From: Acidimicrobiales bacterium
Lineage (GTDB): Bacteria; Actinomycetota; Acidimicrobiia; Acidimicrobiales; JAVJTC01
NCBI GenBank assembly: GCA_040219085.1
Contig: JAVJTC010000014.1
Coordinates: 1-43,058, forward strand
DNA: 43,058 bases
Direction: 5' to 3'
Shown here: in pieces, positions 23,394-31,260 of the stretch
Numbering within the stretch: the first letter of the stretch is position 1
How the letters are laid out: every line of letters begins with the position of its first letter
Position numbers and translations under genes: made by a program
Notes under the pieces: generated by a model
The model's input: only the letters and a program-made list of their open reading frames with translations
Told to the model about the DNA's origin: nothing
Database searches by the model: none

Positions 23394-24014
23394 ATGTCCC
23401 GCCCGGCCCTCTTCGCCATCATCGTGCTCTGCGTCGTCGCTGTGACGGCGTGTTCGGGCTCGTCGGGTGATGACGCGTCCGGCGACGGCGGCGCCACCGA
23501 CGAACCCCGGCTCGTCTCCCAGACCCCCGACGTCGCGACGACGATCCCCGGATCCGCCGACAACGGCGTCGACGGTCCCGCTCTCGACGCCCATGCGGAA
23601 CCGGTCCTCGAAGGCCGCGTGACCAACCGCTACGACCTGGCTGTCGGCGAGTGCTTCAACGAGTACGTCCTGGACTTCACCGACGGGGGCTCCGAGGACA
23701 TCACCACCGTCGTCGACTGCCGGGGTGTGCACGACGCGGAGGTCTACCACCAGTTCACCGTGGCGGGCGACCAGGGTGCCGCGTACCCCGGCGAGGACGA
23801 ACTGGACGCTCTCGCCGAGTCGGAGTGCTATCAGCGTTTCGGGGAGTTCGTGGGGGTCCCCTACGAGGTGTCCGAACTCGGGCTCGGCTACCTGCGGCCC
23901 ACCGTGGAGACATGGACGGGGGCGGGCGTGCACCGTGAGGTCACGTGCTACGTGGAACCCTACGACTCGAGTCTGCGCCTCGAGGGCGGCTCGGTGGCCG
24001 GCCGCGGCCTCTGA
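23394..24014 (+). CDS. Septum-formation domain lipoprotein
   Basis: 206 residues. A type II signal peptide (LFAIIVLCVVAVTAC, Cys20 as lipid anchor) precedes a Ser/Gly/Asp linker. The conserved domain has the septum-formation family pattern: LAVGECFNEY, VDCRGVHDAEVYHQF, AYPGEDELDALAESECYQRF, then LGYLRPTVETWTGAGVHREVTCYV. Five or more conserved cysteines could form disulfides. Members are often anchored outside the actinobacterial membrane and linked by name to septation, with little direct evidence. Stands between the sortase and a convergent glycosidase. Confidence 0.85.
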   Translation: MSRPALFAIIVLCVVAVTACSGSSGDDASGDGGATDEPRLVSQTPDVATTIPGSADNGVDGPALDAHAEPVLEGRVTNRYDLAVGECFNEYVLDFTDGGSEDITTVVDCRGVHDAEVYHQFTVAGDQGAAYPGEDELDALAESECYQRFGEFVGVPYEVSELGLGYLRPTVETWTGAGVHREVTCYVEPYDSSLRLEGGSVAGRGL

Positions 24015-24018
24015 GGGC

Positions 24019-25185
24019 CTACCCGTCCACGAACAACGCGGCGAGCGCCGACCACGACTGCGGGATCGCCCCGAGTCCACCGCCGGTGTCGGGATCCCAG
24101 TACTCAGCGAAACCCGAAGCCGTGGCCCCCGCCACCACGCCCTGCGCCACCACCGCGGCCTCGGCGGAGCGGCCGAGCCGTTCGAGCGCCAGCCAGGCCA
24201 GGTAGCCCAACTGGGGCCACACCGGTCCGCGCCAGTAGGTCACCGGGTCGAAGGAGGACTCGGCCCGGTGGACACCGCTCGGCCCCCACGGCGACCCGAA
24301 GGCGTCGGGTTCGACGAGGTCGCGGGCTGCGGAACCGACGCGCCCGGGGGTGTCGTCCACGAGCAGGGCCAGCACGGCGTCGAGGGTGCGCACCCGGCCA
24401 GATCCGGTCTCGGTCTCTCCCGCGTCGACCCAAGTGGCCGCGCCGGGGTCCCAGCGCCCGCAGATCGACGACGCAAGTTGGTCGGCCAGACCGGCGAGCT
24501 CGGCGTCGGGCGCGACGGTGCACAACTCGCGGGCGCAGAAGGCCACGAGAGCGTTGAAACCGACCGGGGCGACGTCGAAGTGGGGGTTGCGGAGCGGCGC
24601 ACCGCCGGCGCCGCGCACGATCTCCGCGACGAGTTCGCTCTTGCGGACGCGCCACGCGTCCCGGGACCAGTCACCCTGGAGCGTGTCGTCCCACCGGGGA
24701 CTGTCGTCGCAGCCTGATTCCCACGGGTGCACGAGCGGAATCAGGCCGCTGTCGTGGCGGGGACGGTGGGCGAGAAGGTGCACGAGCCCCGCCCGGGCGG
24801 CGGCGACCAGGTCCCCGGGCACCTCGGTCCCCGTGCGGTGCAGCTCCGCGAGCGTGTGACCGTAGATCGGCGGCTGGGTGATCGACGACGTGTGGGGCCG
24901 CCCCCAGAAGTCCGTGTCGGGGCCGACACCCTCGTAGATCATGTGCGGCACGAAACCCGTCGGGTCGGCTGCGCCCAGCGCCCGGCGCGTCTCGGCGATG
25001 GCGCGGTCCGGTCGACCGAGGCGATTCCAGACGAGGGCGTGGAAGCAGGAGTCCCACAGCCATTGCCACGGGTACACGGCCTCGTTCGGCACGGTGTAGC
25101 CTGCGGCCCTCCAGTGGCGATCGAGCAGAGCCCGTGACCGGGCGACGAGGTCGGCCCCGTCACCTGCGGGTGCCTCGAGGTTCAT
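24019..25185 (-). CDS. GH63-type glycosidase (mannosyl/glucosylglycerate hydrolase-like)
   Basis: 388 residues, an alpha/alpha-toroid glycosidase. Family landmarks are YPWQWLWDSCFHALVWNRL (about 38-56; Asp45 as likely acid), WGRPHTSSITQPPI, WRGPVWPQLGYLAWLAL, and the C-terminal GFAEYWDPDTGGGLGAIPQSW whose glutamate is the probable base. Best comparison from memory is the glucosylglycerate/mannosylglycerate hydrolase group of GH63, which degrades compatible solutes. The substrate is not provable by eye. Its ATG is only 15 nt from the divergent glycosyltransferase ATG. Confidence 0.82.
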   Translation of the reverse strand: MNLEAPAGDGADLVARSRALLDRHWRAAGYTVPNEAVYPWQWLWDSCFHALVWNRLGRPDRAIAETRRALGAADPTGFVPHMIYEGVGPDTDFWGRPHTSSITQPPIYGHTLAELHRTGTEVPGDLVAAARAGLVHLLAHRPRHDSGLIPLVHPWESGCDDSPRWDDTLQGDWSRDAWRVRKSELVAEIVRGAGGAPLRNPHFDVAPVGFNALVAFCARELCTVAPDAELAGLADQLASSICGRWDPGAATWVDAGETETGSGRVRTLDAVLALLVDDTPGRVGSAARDLVEPDAFGSPWGPSGVHRAESSFDPVTYWRGPVWPQLGYLAWLALERLGRSAEAAVVAQGVVAGATASGFAEYWDPDTGGGLGAIPQSWSALAALFVDG

Positions 25186-25200
25186 CGCGCTGATCCGACC

Positions 25201-26229
25201 ATGTCCACCTGTGCCCTCGTCTCCTTCCGGCTGTGCCTCACCGACGGGGTCTCCGTCGTCGCCCGACGTTGGGCCGACATCCTCGGAGATCTCGGCTTCG
25301 AAACGCTAACCGTGGCCGGCGAGGGACCCGTGGACCGCACGGTTCGGGGCCTCGCCCTCGACGCGACGGACGGCCCGGACGAGGACGAACTCACATCGGC
25401 CCTCGCCGACGCCGACCTCGTGGTGGTCGAGAACCTCGCCACGATCCCCCTGAACCTCCCTGCGAGCCGCTCGATCGGCCGCATCCTCGCCGGGCGACCC
25501 GCGATCATGCACCACCACGACCCTCCGTGGCAGCGGCCCCGCTTCGCCCACGTCACCGAACTCCCCCTCGACGATCCGGCATGGCGCCACGTGACGATCA
25601 ACGAGCTGACCCGGCGTCAGATGGCGGCGCGGGGCATCACCGCGACGACGATCTACAACCCCTTCGACCCGGACCCGACCCCGGGTGACCGGGAGCGCTG
25701 TCGGGCACGTCACGGACTGGCGCCCGACGAACTCGTGGCGCTGCACCCGGTCCGGGCCATCGAACGCAAGAACATCGCCGGCGCCGTGGCGGCAGCGGAG
25801 GCCCTCGGGGCGACCTACTGGTTGCCCGGGGAGGCCGAGGAGGGCTACGACGACGAACTCGCCGCGATCCTCGCAAGCGCGCGGTGCAGGGTCGTCCGCG
25901 ACAACGACGGGTCGATGGCCGATGCCTACGCGGCATCGGACGTCGTGGTCTTCCCGTCACGCTGGGAGGGTTTCGGGAATCCCCCCGTCGAGGCCGCGAC
26001 CCACCGTCGGCCCGCGATGGTCGGCGACTACCCCGTAGCCCATGAGTTGCGTCGGCTCGGGTTCCGGTGGTTCTCACCGGCCGACACCGCCGCACTGGCC
26101 GCCTTCCTCGCCGACCCCGACGATGCGCTCCACGACCACAACCAGGCCGTCGTGCGTGAGCACCTCTCGCCCGACGTCATCGCGGCACAGGTGAAGTCGC
26201 TGCTCGACACGGCAGGCTGGCTCCCGTGA
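25201..26229 (+). CDS. GT4-type glycosyltransferase
   Basis: 342 residues. The N-terminal domain has the glycine-poor but recognisable opening ALVSFRLCLTDGVSVVARRW and an acceptor-side HHHDPPWQRPRF. The C-terminal GT-B donor domain shows LHPVRAIERKNIAGAVAAAEAL and the donor-binding EGFGNPPVEA motif (E-x7-E of GT4). Soluble, presumably using a nucleotide sugar. Paired divergently with a GH63-type hydrolase, so synthesis and breakdown of a hexosyl-glycerate or similar solute is a reasonable but unproven idea. Coupled by GTGA overlap to the next gene. Confidence 0.85.
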   Translation: MSTCALVSFRLCLTDGVSVVARRWADILGDLGFETLTVAGEGPVDRTVRGLALDATDGPDEDELTSALADADLVVVENLATIPLNLPASRSIGRILAGRPAIMHHHDPPWQRPRFAHVTELPLDDPAWRHVTINELTRRQMAARGITATTIYNPFDPDPTPGDRERCRARHGLAPDELVALHPVRAIERKNIAGAVAAAEALGATYWLPGEAEEGYDDELAAILASARCRVVRDNDGSMADAYAASDVVVFPSRWEGFGNPPVEAATHRRPAMVGDYPVAHELRRLGFRWFSPADTAALAAFLADPDDALHDHNQAVVREHLSPDVIAAQVKSLLDTAGWLP

Positions 26230-26555
26230 ACGCGCAGGCACCGACCCCCGGGGAGACACCGGCCGACCCGGTCCTCGCGGGCAGAGCACGCGCCCTGCAC
26301 ATCGCGAAGCGTCTCCAGCGCGTCGGCTACATCGGCTTCGCCGCGGCGCTGGTGGTCTTCTTCATCGGCATCGTCATCGGCCTCGACGACGCGACCGCGA
26401 CGATCATCGTCGTCTTCCTGGGCGTGGGATCGCTGTTCCTGCTCCCGGGGATCCTCCTCGCATACTCGGTCAAGGGCGCCGCCCGCCACGAGGAGGACGA
26501 GGCGGCGGTGCGCCGGCCGACCCGCGGCGACCGGGGCCCGGGTCCGCGCTCATGA
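26226..26555 (+). CDS. Small two-span membrane protein
   Basis: 109 residues from a GTG overlapping the glycosyltransferase stop (GTGA). A proline-rich N-terminus precedes two hydrophobic spans (VGYIGFAAALVVFFIGIVIGL and IIVVFLGVGSLFLLPGILLAY) and a charged tail (AARHEEDEAAVRRPTRGDRG). No family recognised. Overlap on both sides (ATGA with the TetR gene) places it in a three-gene operon. Confidence 0.75.
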   Translation: MNAQAPTPGETPADPVLAGRARALHIAKRLQRVGYIGFAAALVVFFIGIVIGLDDATATIIVVFLGVGSLFLLPGILLAYSVKGAARHEEDEAAVRRPTRGDRGPGPRS

Positions 26556-27139
26556 CCCGCCTGCCCGCCTCCGAACGGCGCCGACAACTGCTCGACGTCG
26601 CCCTCACCGAGTTCGGCAGGCACGGGTACCACACGACCGCGATGACCGAGATCGCCGGCGCCGCCGGCGTCACCAAGCCGGTGCTCTACCAGCACTTCGA
26701 GTCCAAGCGGGACCTGTACCTGGAGGTCCTCGCCGACGTCGGCAGCCGTCTGCGCGAGGCGGTCATCGGGGCCGCGGCGGCGGTGGAAGACCCGCGCGAG
26801 CAGGTCGAGACGGGTTTTCGCGCCTTCTTCGAGTTCTTCGAGGCGAGCCCGGCGTCGTTCGGGGTCCTCTACGGCGACTCGAGCCGGGTGGACGCCGACT
26901 TCGCCGCCGAGGTGGCCGCAACCGAGAGCGCCATCGCCGAACGCATCGCCGACCTCATCGCGATCGGGGAACTGTCCACCGACGTACGACGACTCCTCGG
27001 ACACGCGATAGCCGGAATGGCCGAGGCCGCCGTCCGACACTGGTACGGGGAGGGTTCGGCGATCTCGACCCGCGAGCTCACCGACGCGATCGCCACCCTC
27101 GCCTGGGCGGGCCTGCGCGGGCGCGGCGCCGAGGGCTGA
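26552..27139 (+). CDS. TetR-family transcriptional regulator
   Basis: 195 residues. The N-terminal helix-turn-helix is textbook: RRRQLLDVALTEFGRHGYH, then TTAMTEIAGAAGVTKPVLYQHFESK (split around residue 30-50) and DLYLEVLADVG. The C-terminal ligand domain is all-helical, with FRAFFEFFEASPASFGVLYGD. The ligand is unknown. As the last gene of the glycosyltransferase operon it may regulate that operon and the divergent glycosidase. It ends 3 nt from the convergent Nudix gene. Confidence 0.9.
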   Translation: MTRLPASERRRQLLDVALTEFGRHGYHTTAMTEIAGAAGVTKPVLYQHFESKRDLYLEVLADVGSRLREAVIGAAAAVEDPREQVETGFRAFFEFFEASPASFGVLYGDSSRVDADFAAEVAATESAIAERIADLIAIGELSTDVRRLLGHAIAGMAEAAVRHWYGEGSAISTRELTDAIATLAWAGLRGRGAEG

Positions 27140-27142
27140 CCC

Positions 27143-27769
27143 TCAGCCGTCGTCGACGGATGCGTCGAGCGGAGGGCTGATGTCGATGGGCTCGGTGGGC
27201 AGGTCACCGGCGACCACCGGCGCCAGGAACTCCCGCAGGCGCACCGGCAGAACCGGCTCATCCGACGCCATCAGATCGTCGAGTCCCCACCAACGCGCAC
27301 CACTGAACGCCTGCGCCTCGAGCGATTCGAGATGGCGGGGCGCCCACTCCCCCCCGTCGCACCACGCCACGTGGATCCGCTCGTCCGAACAGAAGTGGAG
27401 CCCACCGAAGTCGAACTCGACGTACTGGGTCCAGATGCACGGACCGATCTCGACGTCGCTGAAGCCGGCCTCCTCATGGAGCTCACGGCGTGCGGCGGAG
27501 GCGCTGTCCTCACCACGTGCCATGCCGCCACCGGGGATCTCCCACCACGCTGGCTTGGTCGCGTCCGCCGGGTCGCTCGCGCTGATCAGGAAGACCGCAC
27601 CGGATCGATCGAGGAGAACCACCCGGGCGGCGGGGCGACGCAGGGTCCAGACCACGGCGTCGACGGTATTGCCCGGGACGGTGGCCTGCACCCGCCGGTC
27701 CGAGCGCCGACCGGCGTGGAGGTGGAGCGTGACGTCGGGGACTGGGTACCGATCGTGCCGTGGGACCAC
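27143..27769 (-). CDS. Nudix hydrolase
   Basis: Up to 208 residues. The Nudix box is complete (about 80-103): G-x5-E-x7-REL-x-EEAGF in GGMARGEDSASAARRELHEEAGF broken as G..E..RELHEEAG. The core starts at RRPAARVVLLDRSGAVFLI. The protein should cleave nucleoside diphosphate derivatives; the substrate is unknown. The start is uncertain: the GTG at 27769 has no clear ribosome site, and the first 40 residues are not obviously part of the fold, so an internal GTG at 27655 is an alternative. Confidence 0.85.
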   Translation of the reverse strand: MVPRHDRYPVPDVTLHLHAGRRSDRRVQATVPGNTVDAVVWTLRRPAARVVLLDRSGAVFLISASDPADATKPAWWEIPGGGMARGEDSASAARRELHEEAGFSDVEIGPCIWTQYVEFDFGGLHFCSDERIHVAWCDGGEWAPRHLESLEAQAFSGARWWGLDDLMASDEPVLPVRLREFLAPVVAGDLPTEPIDISPPLDASVDDG

Positions 27770-27935
27770 GGCCGACGTGACGGACGCCTGAGGCCTCCTA
27801 CCTGGCCATCCACGAACGGATGACCGCGGCCGAGCGGGCCGAGGTCGTGTCGGCGGCGCTGCCCCGGGTCGCGGCCGCTTCCTGAGCAGGGGCCGGCACG
27901 GGCGAGCGGGCTGAGCCGGTTCGGTTTGGCGGCCA

Positions 27936-28071
27936 GGCGCAGTGCCATAGCGAATTCGTCGTGGGTCGGCTCGGAGCCCGGGGGTGCGGCTGGCGCAGTG
28001 TCGTAGCGAATTCGACGTGGCTCGGCTCGGAGCCCGGGGGTGCGGCCAGGCGCAGTGTCATAGCGAATTCG
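27936..28071. repeat. Left repeat cluster: three direct copies
   Basis: Three 23-base copies at 27936-27958, 27992-28014 and 28049-28071, differing at only two positions. Each runs GGCGCAGTG-YC-R-TAGCGAATTCG. The spacers (33 and 34 nt) are also nearly identical, sharing a stretch with GGCTCGGAGCCCGGGGG, so the true unit is about 56-57 bases. Confidence 0.9.
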
Positions 28072-28107
28072 ACGGAGGACATCCCGCCATACCCCGGGCC
28101 CGGACAC

Positions 28108-28271
28108 GATTCGCTATGACGTTGGCGCGGGTGGAGCACCGGCTCGCGCTGCCTATTCGCTACGACGTTGGCGCGGCGGATGGAGCGCCGGCTCGGGATG
28201 CGATTCGCTACGACGTTGGCGCGGCGGATGGAGCGCCGGCTCGCGCTGCCTATTCGCTACGACGTTGGCGC
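28108..28271. repeat. Right repeat cluster: four direct copies, opposite orientation
   Basis: Four 20-base copies at 28109-28128, 28155-28174, 28203-28222 and 28252-28271. The core is ATTCGCTAYGACGTTGGCGC, with T in the first copy and C in the other three. Spacers of 26-29 nt are near-identical (GGATGGAGCGCCGGCTCG), making a unit of 46-49 bases. The first 12 bases are the exact reverse complement of the left-cluster core, so left and right clusters are inverted relatives. Confidence 0.9.
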
Positions 28272-28280
28272 GACGGGCGG

Positions 28281-28319
28281 GTTCGGACGCGAACGGGCGC
28301 CCCTTCGAAGGGGCGCCCG
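28281..28319. terminator. Two adjacent perfect hairpins
   Basis: GTTCG-GACG-CGAAC (28281-28294) abuts a 26-base near-palindrome (28294-28319) whose arms are CGGGCGCCCCTT and its complement. The second is stable enough for a terminator on either strand; neither side has a real T-run. With no plus-strand gene ending here, it could end a minus-strand transcript entering from 28640. Confidence 0.45.
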
Positions 28320-28640
28320 ATCGTGTCGTCTCGTTCGTAACCCGCAGCGTCGAGTGCTGCTCACGGACGGCGACTCGTCTTTGTTCCTCTTGGGCCCGCA
28401 ATGGGCGCTCGGTCGGAAGAAACTGGCGGGTACGGTCCGCGTGCCTCTCGGCGTCTCCGGATCAGGGGCACGGAAGGCAGGTGGTGCATCGCCTTCCTCA
28501 CCGACAGCTGCGCCCCCTTCCACGAGACAACTCCGCTGGCGCCGGGGAGACCCCCGTCGACCCGACGCCGGCGGAAAATGTGGTGCGCCGTACGGCTCCT
28601 GTCCATCACGGAGGTGATGGGTGAAGGTCACCGTTCGACG
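28281..28640 (-). ncRNA. Candidate structured small RNA (unknown family)
   Basis: A possible minus-strand promoter (TTGACG at 28669-28674, 16 nt, GACAAT at 28647-28652) would start a transcript near 28640 that reaches the strong hairpins at 28294-28319, about 345 nt. It would contain a 7-bp hairpin with a CTCC loop (28603-28620), a 7-bp hairpin with a 12-nt loop (28472-28497) and a region closed by 28337-28345 with 28426-28433 that encloses two smaller stems. I see none of the conserved sequences of tmRNA, RNase P RNA, SRP RNA or common riboswitches. Folding was done by eye and works on both strands. Confidence 0.25.
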
Positions 28641-28653
28641 TCTTCCATTGTCC

Positions 28654-28679
28654 ATGGGTTCACCCGCGCGTCAACCCAT
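28654..28679. terminator. Hairpin just downstream of the GH3 gene
   Basis: ATGGGTT (28654-28660) pairs with AACCCAT (28673-28679) around 12 nt, 12 nt past the GH3 stop. It may help end the GH3 transcript, although no T-run follows in that direction. Confidence 0.35.
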
Positions 28680-28690
28680 TAAGAAAACAT

Positions 28691-31213
28691 TCACAAGCCG
28701 ACGGGCTCGATGACGACCGGTCCGGACCCTGCGATGTCCACCGGGAGCACGTGGTGGACGACGACTGCCGACTCGGCCACGAGCACGTCGTAGCGACCGG
28801 GGTCGACGACCCAGCCGGGTCCGGAGCGCTCGTGGCCACGACCCGCCGGGACGGGTAGCCCCTCGACGAGCGCGGCGAAGTCCCGGTCGCCGGGGTCGTA
28901 GTGGGCGAAGGCCCGCGGACCGAGGTCGATCGTGACCTCGCGCGACTCGCCGGCCGCGAGGTCGACCTTCGCGAAGCCCTTCAGTTCGGTGGGCGGACGA
29001 GCGAGGCGTGGGGCCGACGGCGCCACGTAGCACTGCACGACGTGGTGACCGCGACGCTTTCCGGTGTTGGTCACCACGACGCGTACCGTGAGCCCCTCAC
29101 CCGGCTCGACCGACGACGCCGACAGCGTCGCCGACGTCGTGAAGGTCGTGTAGGACAACCCGTGCCCGAATGCGAAGAGCACCGGAAGCGCACGGGCGTC
29201 GCTGAAGCGGTGTCCCACGAACATCCGCTCCGCGTAGGCGGTCACCGAGTTCTCACCGGGATAGGCGAGGTGGGCGGGGGTCCACTCGTCACGCAGGGGG
29301 AACGTGGTCGGCAGTCGTCCCCCCGGGTCGGAGTCGCCGACGAGAACGTCGACGAGGGCCTCGGCCATCTCCTGGCCACCGAACCAGACGTCGAGCACGG
29401 CCGCGACGTCACCGACCCAGTCCATGGCCACCGGCGCGCCGGCGTTGACGACCACGATGCAGCGCCCGTTGACGGCGGCGACACGCCGGATCAGTTCGTT
29501 CTGGTCTCCGGGAAGCTGCGTGGTGGTGCGATCACGGCCCTCGGTCTCCCACTCGTCGTTCGTCCCGACCACGACGATCACCGCGTCCGCCCCGGCCGCG
29601 GCCGCCTCCGCCGCGGCGATCGGATCGGCCCCGGCCGGACGACCGAGGCCGACCTTCGCGCCGAACACGACCTGGGTGTCGCGGTTCGCGTACTCGACGG
29701 TCAGCGCCACGGGGACCCCTTCGACGAGGTCCACGTCGGCCGTCAGCGGTTCACGGGCGAAGCCGAACAGGTCGTCGCCCGCCACGAGGTCGGTGTCCCA
29801 TCCGTCGCAGACGAGGCGGTCGTCGAGCCACAGCCTCGCGCGTCCCGCCTGCACGAGCGACACGGTGTGGACCCCGGTGTCGACGGGCACGAAACTCGCG
29901 CTGGCACGCACGGACCATTCGTCCGCGTCGAGACCTCCGGGGGGATCGGACCAGACGAGACGACCGTTCGCCATCCGCACCGAATCAACCGGTTCACCCG
30001 CCGGTTCGTGGCCTGCGAACACGTCGACGTCGAATGCGATGTCGAGTGCCGGCACGAAGCGCTCGTTGTCGCAGCCCCGTGCGTGAACCACCTCGACATC
30101 GTCGCCGAGTCTGGCGACGAGCGCGTCGAGCGGCGACGTGCGGTGCAGCGGATTGATGTTCGCCGAGCCGCCGCCCATGATGCGCGCGACGGAAGCGTTG
30201 GGTCCCACCACGGCCAGGCGGCGCAGCGCAGCGACGTCGAGCGGGAGAATCCCGTCGTTGACCAACAGGACCGTGGCCTCGGCCGCCGCACGCCGGGCGA
30301 CGGCTACACGCTCAGGTACCTCTTCCACCCGCTCGGTCGTGTCCAGGGGGCCGGCGAGCGCACCCACCCGCTCGCGCAGCCGCAGGAGCCTGTCGACCGC
30401 GGCGTCGACGTCGGCTTCGGCGGCCTCGCCCGCACGCACCGCCGCCGCCAGCCGACCCTCGCCCCAGTGCAGCGCCGGTCCCGGCATCTCGAGGTGCAGG
30501 CCGGCCTCGAGCGACGCGGTGAGTGAGCGCACCGCGAACCAGTCCGACACGACGACCCCGTCGAAGCCCCACTCCCCCATGAGGACATCACGGACGAGCC
30601 AACGGTTCTCGCAACAGAACGTCCCGTTGAGTCGGTTGTACGACGACATCACACCCCAGGCACCGCCTCTTCGCACCGCCATCTCGAAGGGCAGGAGGTA
30701 GACCTCGCGCAACGTGCGCTCGTCGATCACCGAGTCGGTCGTGTTGCGCTCGAACTCCGCGTCGTTCGCGACGAGATGCTTCGGCGTCGTCGCGACACCG
30801 CGGGACTGAACTCCACGGATGTAGGCCGCCGCGAGCTCGCCGGTCAGCACCGGATCCTCGCTGAAGCACTCGAAGTTGCGCCCGCCCGTCGGTGTGCGGT
30901 GCAGGTTGATCGTCGGCGCGAGGAGCATCCGCGCGCCCTTGGACAGTGCCTCGTCCCCCAGCACCTCCCCGACGCGTTCCACGAGGTCGACGTTCCAGGT
31001 GGCACCCAGAGCCGAGCCGCACGGCACGCACAGTGCCGGCAGTCCCGAACCCAACAGACCGTTGCCGCGCGCGCCGTTGGGGCCGTCGGTGCACTTCACG
31101 TCGGCCACGCCGAGGCGATCGACGCCGGGCAGGGTCCAGGTGTCGGCCCCGCTCATCATGGCGGTCTTCTCGTCGAGGGTCATCGCCGCGCGCAGCGCTC
31201 GGAGATCGGGCAT
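28691..31213 (-). CDS. GH3 beta-glucosidase with PA14-like insert
   Basis: 840 residues from the ATG at 31213. The N-terminal GH3 barrel begins TLDEKTAMMSGADTWTLPG and contains TDGPNGARG, KHLVANDAEFERN and the nucleophile region VVVSDWFAV (Asp224). The second domain has ATVLLVNDGILPLDV and the acid/base region DEWETEGRDRT. Between the domains' halves, about 400-540, is a PA14-like carbohydrate-binding insert (VDTGVHTVSLVQAGRARLWLDD, split by loops). A fibronectin III-like domain closes the protein (VTNTGKRRGHHVVQCYV). No signal peptide, so it acts on imported glucosides. Its product glucose would feed the ROK kinase downstream in the window. Confidence 0.93.
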   Translation of the reverse strand: MPDLRALRAAMTLDEKTAMMSGADTWTLPGVDRLGVADVKCTDGPNGARGNGLLGSGLPALCVPCGSALGATWNVDLVERVGEVLGDEALSKGARMLLAPTINLHRTPTGGRNFECFSEDPVLTGELAAAYIRGVQSRGVATTPKHLVANDAEFERNTTDSVIDERTLREVYLLPFEMAVRRGGAWGVMSSYNRLNGTFCCENRWLVRDVLMGEWGFDGVVVSDWFAVRSLTASLEAGLHLEMPGPALHWGEGRLAAAVRAGEAAEADVDAAVDRLLRLRERVGALAGPLDTTERVEEVPERVAVARRAAAEATVLLVNDGILPLDVAALRRLAVVGPNASVARIMGGGSANINPLHRTSPLDALVARLGDDVEVVHARGCDNERFVPALDIAFDVDVFAGHEPAGEPVDSVRMANGRLVWSDPPGGLDADEWSVRASASFVPVDTGVHTVSLVQAGRARLWLDDRLVCDGWDTDLVAGDDLFGFAREPLTADVDLVEGVPVALTVEYANRDTQVVFGAKVGLGRPAGADPIAAAEAAAAGADAVIVVVGTNDEWETEGRDRTTTQLPGDQNELIRRVAAVNGRCIVVVNAGAPVAMDWVGDVAAVLDVWFGGQEMAEALVDVLVGDSDPGGRLPTTFPLRDEWTPAHLAYPGENSVTAYAERMFVGHRFSDARALPVLFAFGHGLSYTTFTTSATLSASSVEPGEGLTVRVVVTNTGKRRGHHVVQCYVAPSAPRLARPPTELKGFAKVDLAAGESREVTIDLGPRAFAHYDPGDRDFAALVEGLPVPAGRGHERSGPGWVVDPGRYDVLVAESAVVVHHVLPVDIAGSGPVVIEPVGL

Positions 31214-31219
31214 CTCGCG

Positions 31220-31225
31220 ATCATC
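31220..31225 (-). promoter_or_regulatory. Possible -10 (GATGAT) for the GH3 gene
   Basis: GATGAT lies 6 nt before the ATG and keeps the A at -11 and T at -7; there is no Shine-Dalgarno site, so a leaderless start is plausible. Confidence 0.3.
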
Positions 31226-31260
31226 GCATCCGGATCGCCGGCCCGGGACGGGGAGGTCGC

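Larger units (their letters stand above)
27770..28690. other. 921-base region without a convincing protein gene
   Basis: Between the Nudix start and the end of the GH3 gene no reading frame shows the strong third-position GC bias of the neighbours. The region holds the repeat clusters (27936-28271), two adjacent hairpins (28281-28319), a foldable segment (28337-28620) and a terminal hairpin (28654-28679). The repeat cores and the last 100 bases look less GC-rich than flanking genes. Confidence 0.6.

Noticed and set aside
27936-28271. CRISPR array
   Set aside because: The spacers are nearly identical to each other, the orientation flips half-way and no cas genes are present.
28168-28617. Protein gene of about 150 codons on the plus strand
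   Set aside because: It starts inside the repeats, reads through the palindromic hairpin, and its second half loses the strong third-position GC bias seen in every other gene here; other frames across the region look equally open.
28281-28640. tmRNA, RNase P RNA, SRP RNA or a known riboswitch
   Set aside because: I searched by eye for their conserved core strings on both strands and found none.
28621-28713. Thirty-codon gene with a GGAGG site 6 nt upstream
   Set aside because: Codon use is unlike the neighbours (many A/T third positions) and it runs antisense into the end of the GH3 gene; kept as an alternative in the hairpin finding, not called.
28901-30526. 541-codon plus-strand frame over the GH3 gene
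   Set aside because: Antisense to a gene with complete GH3 motifs.
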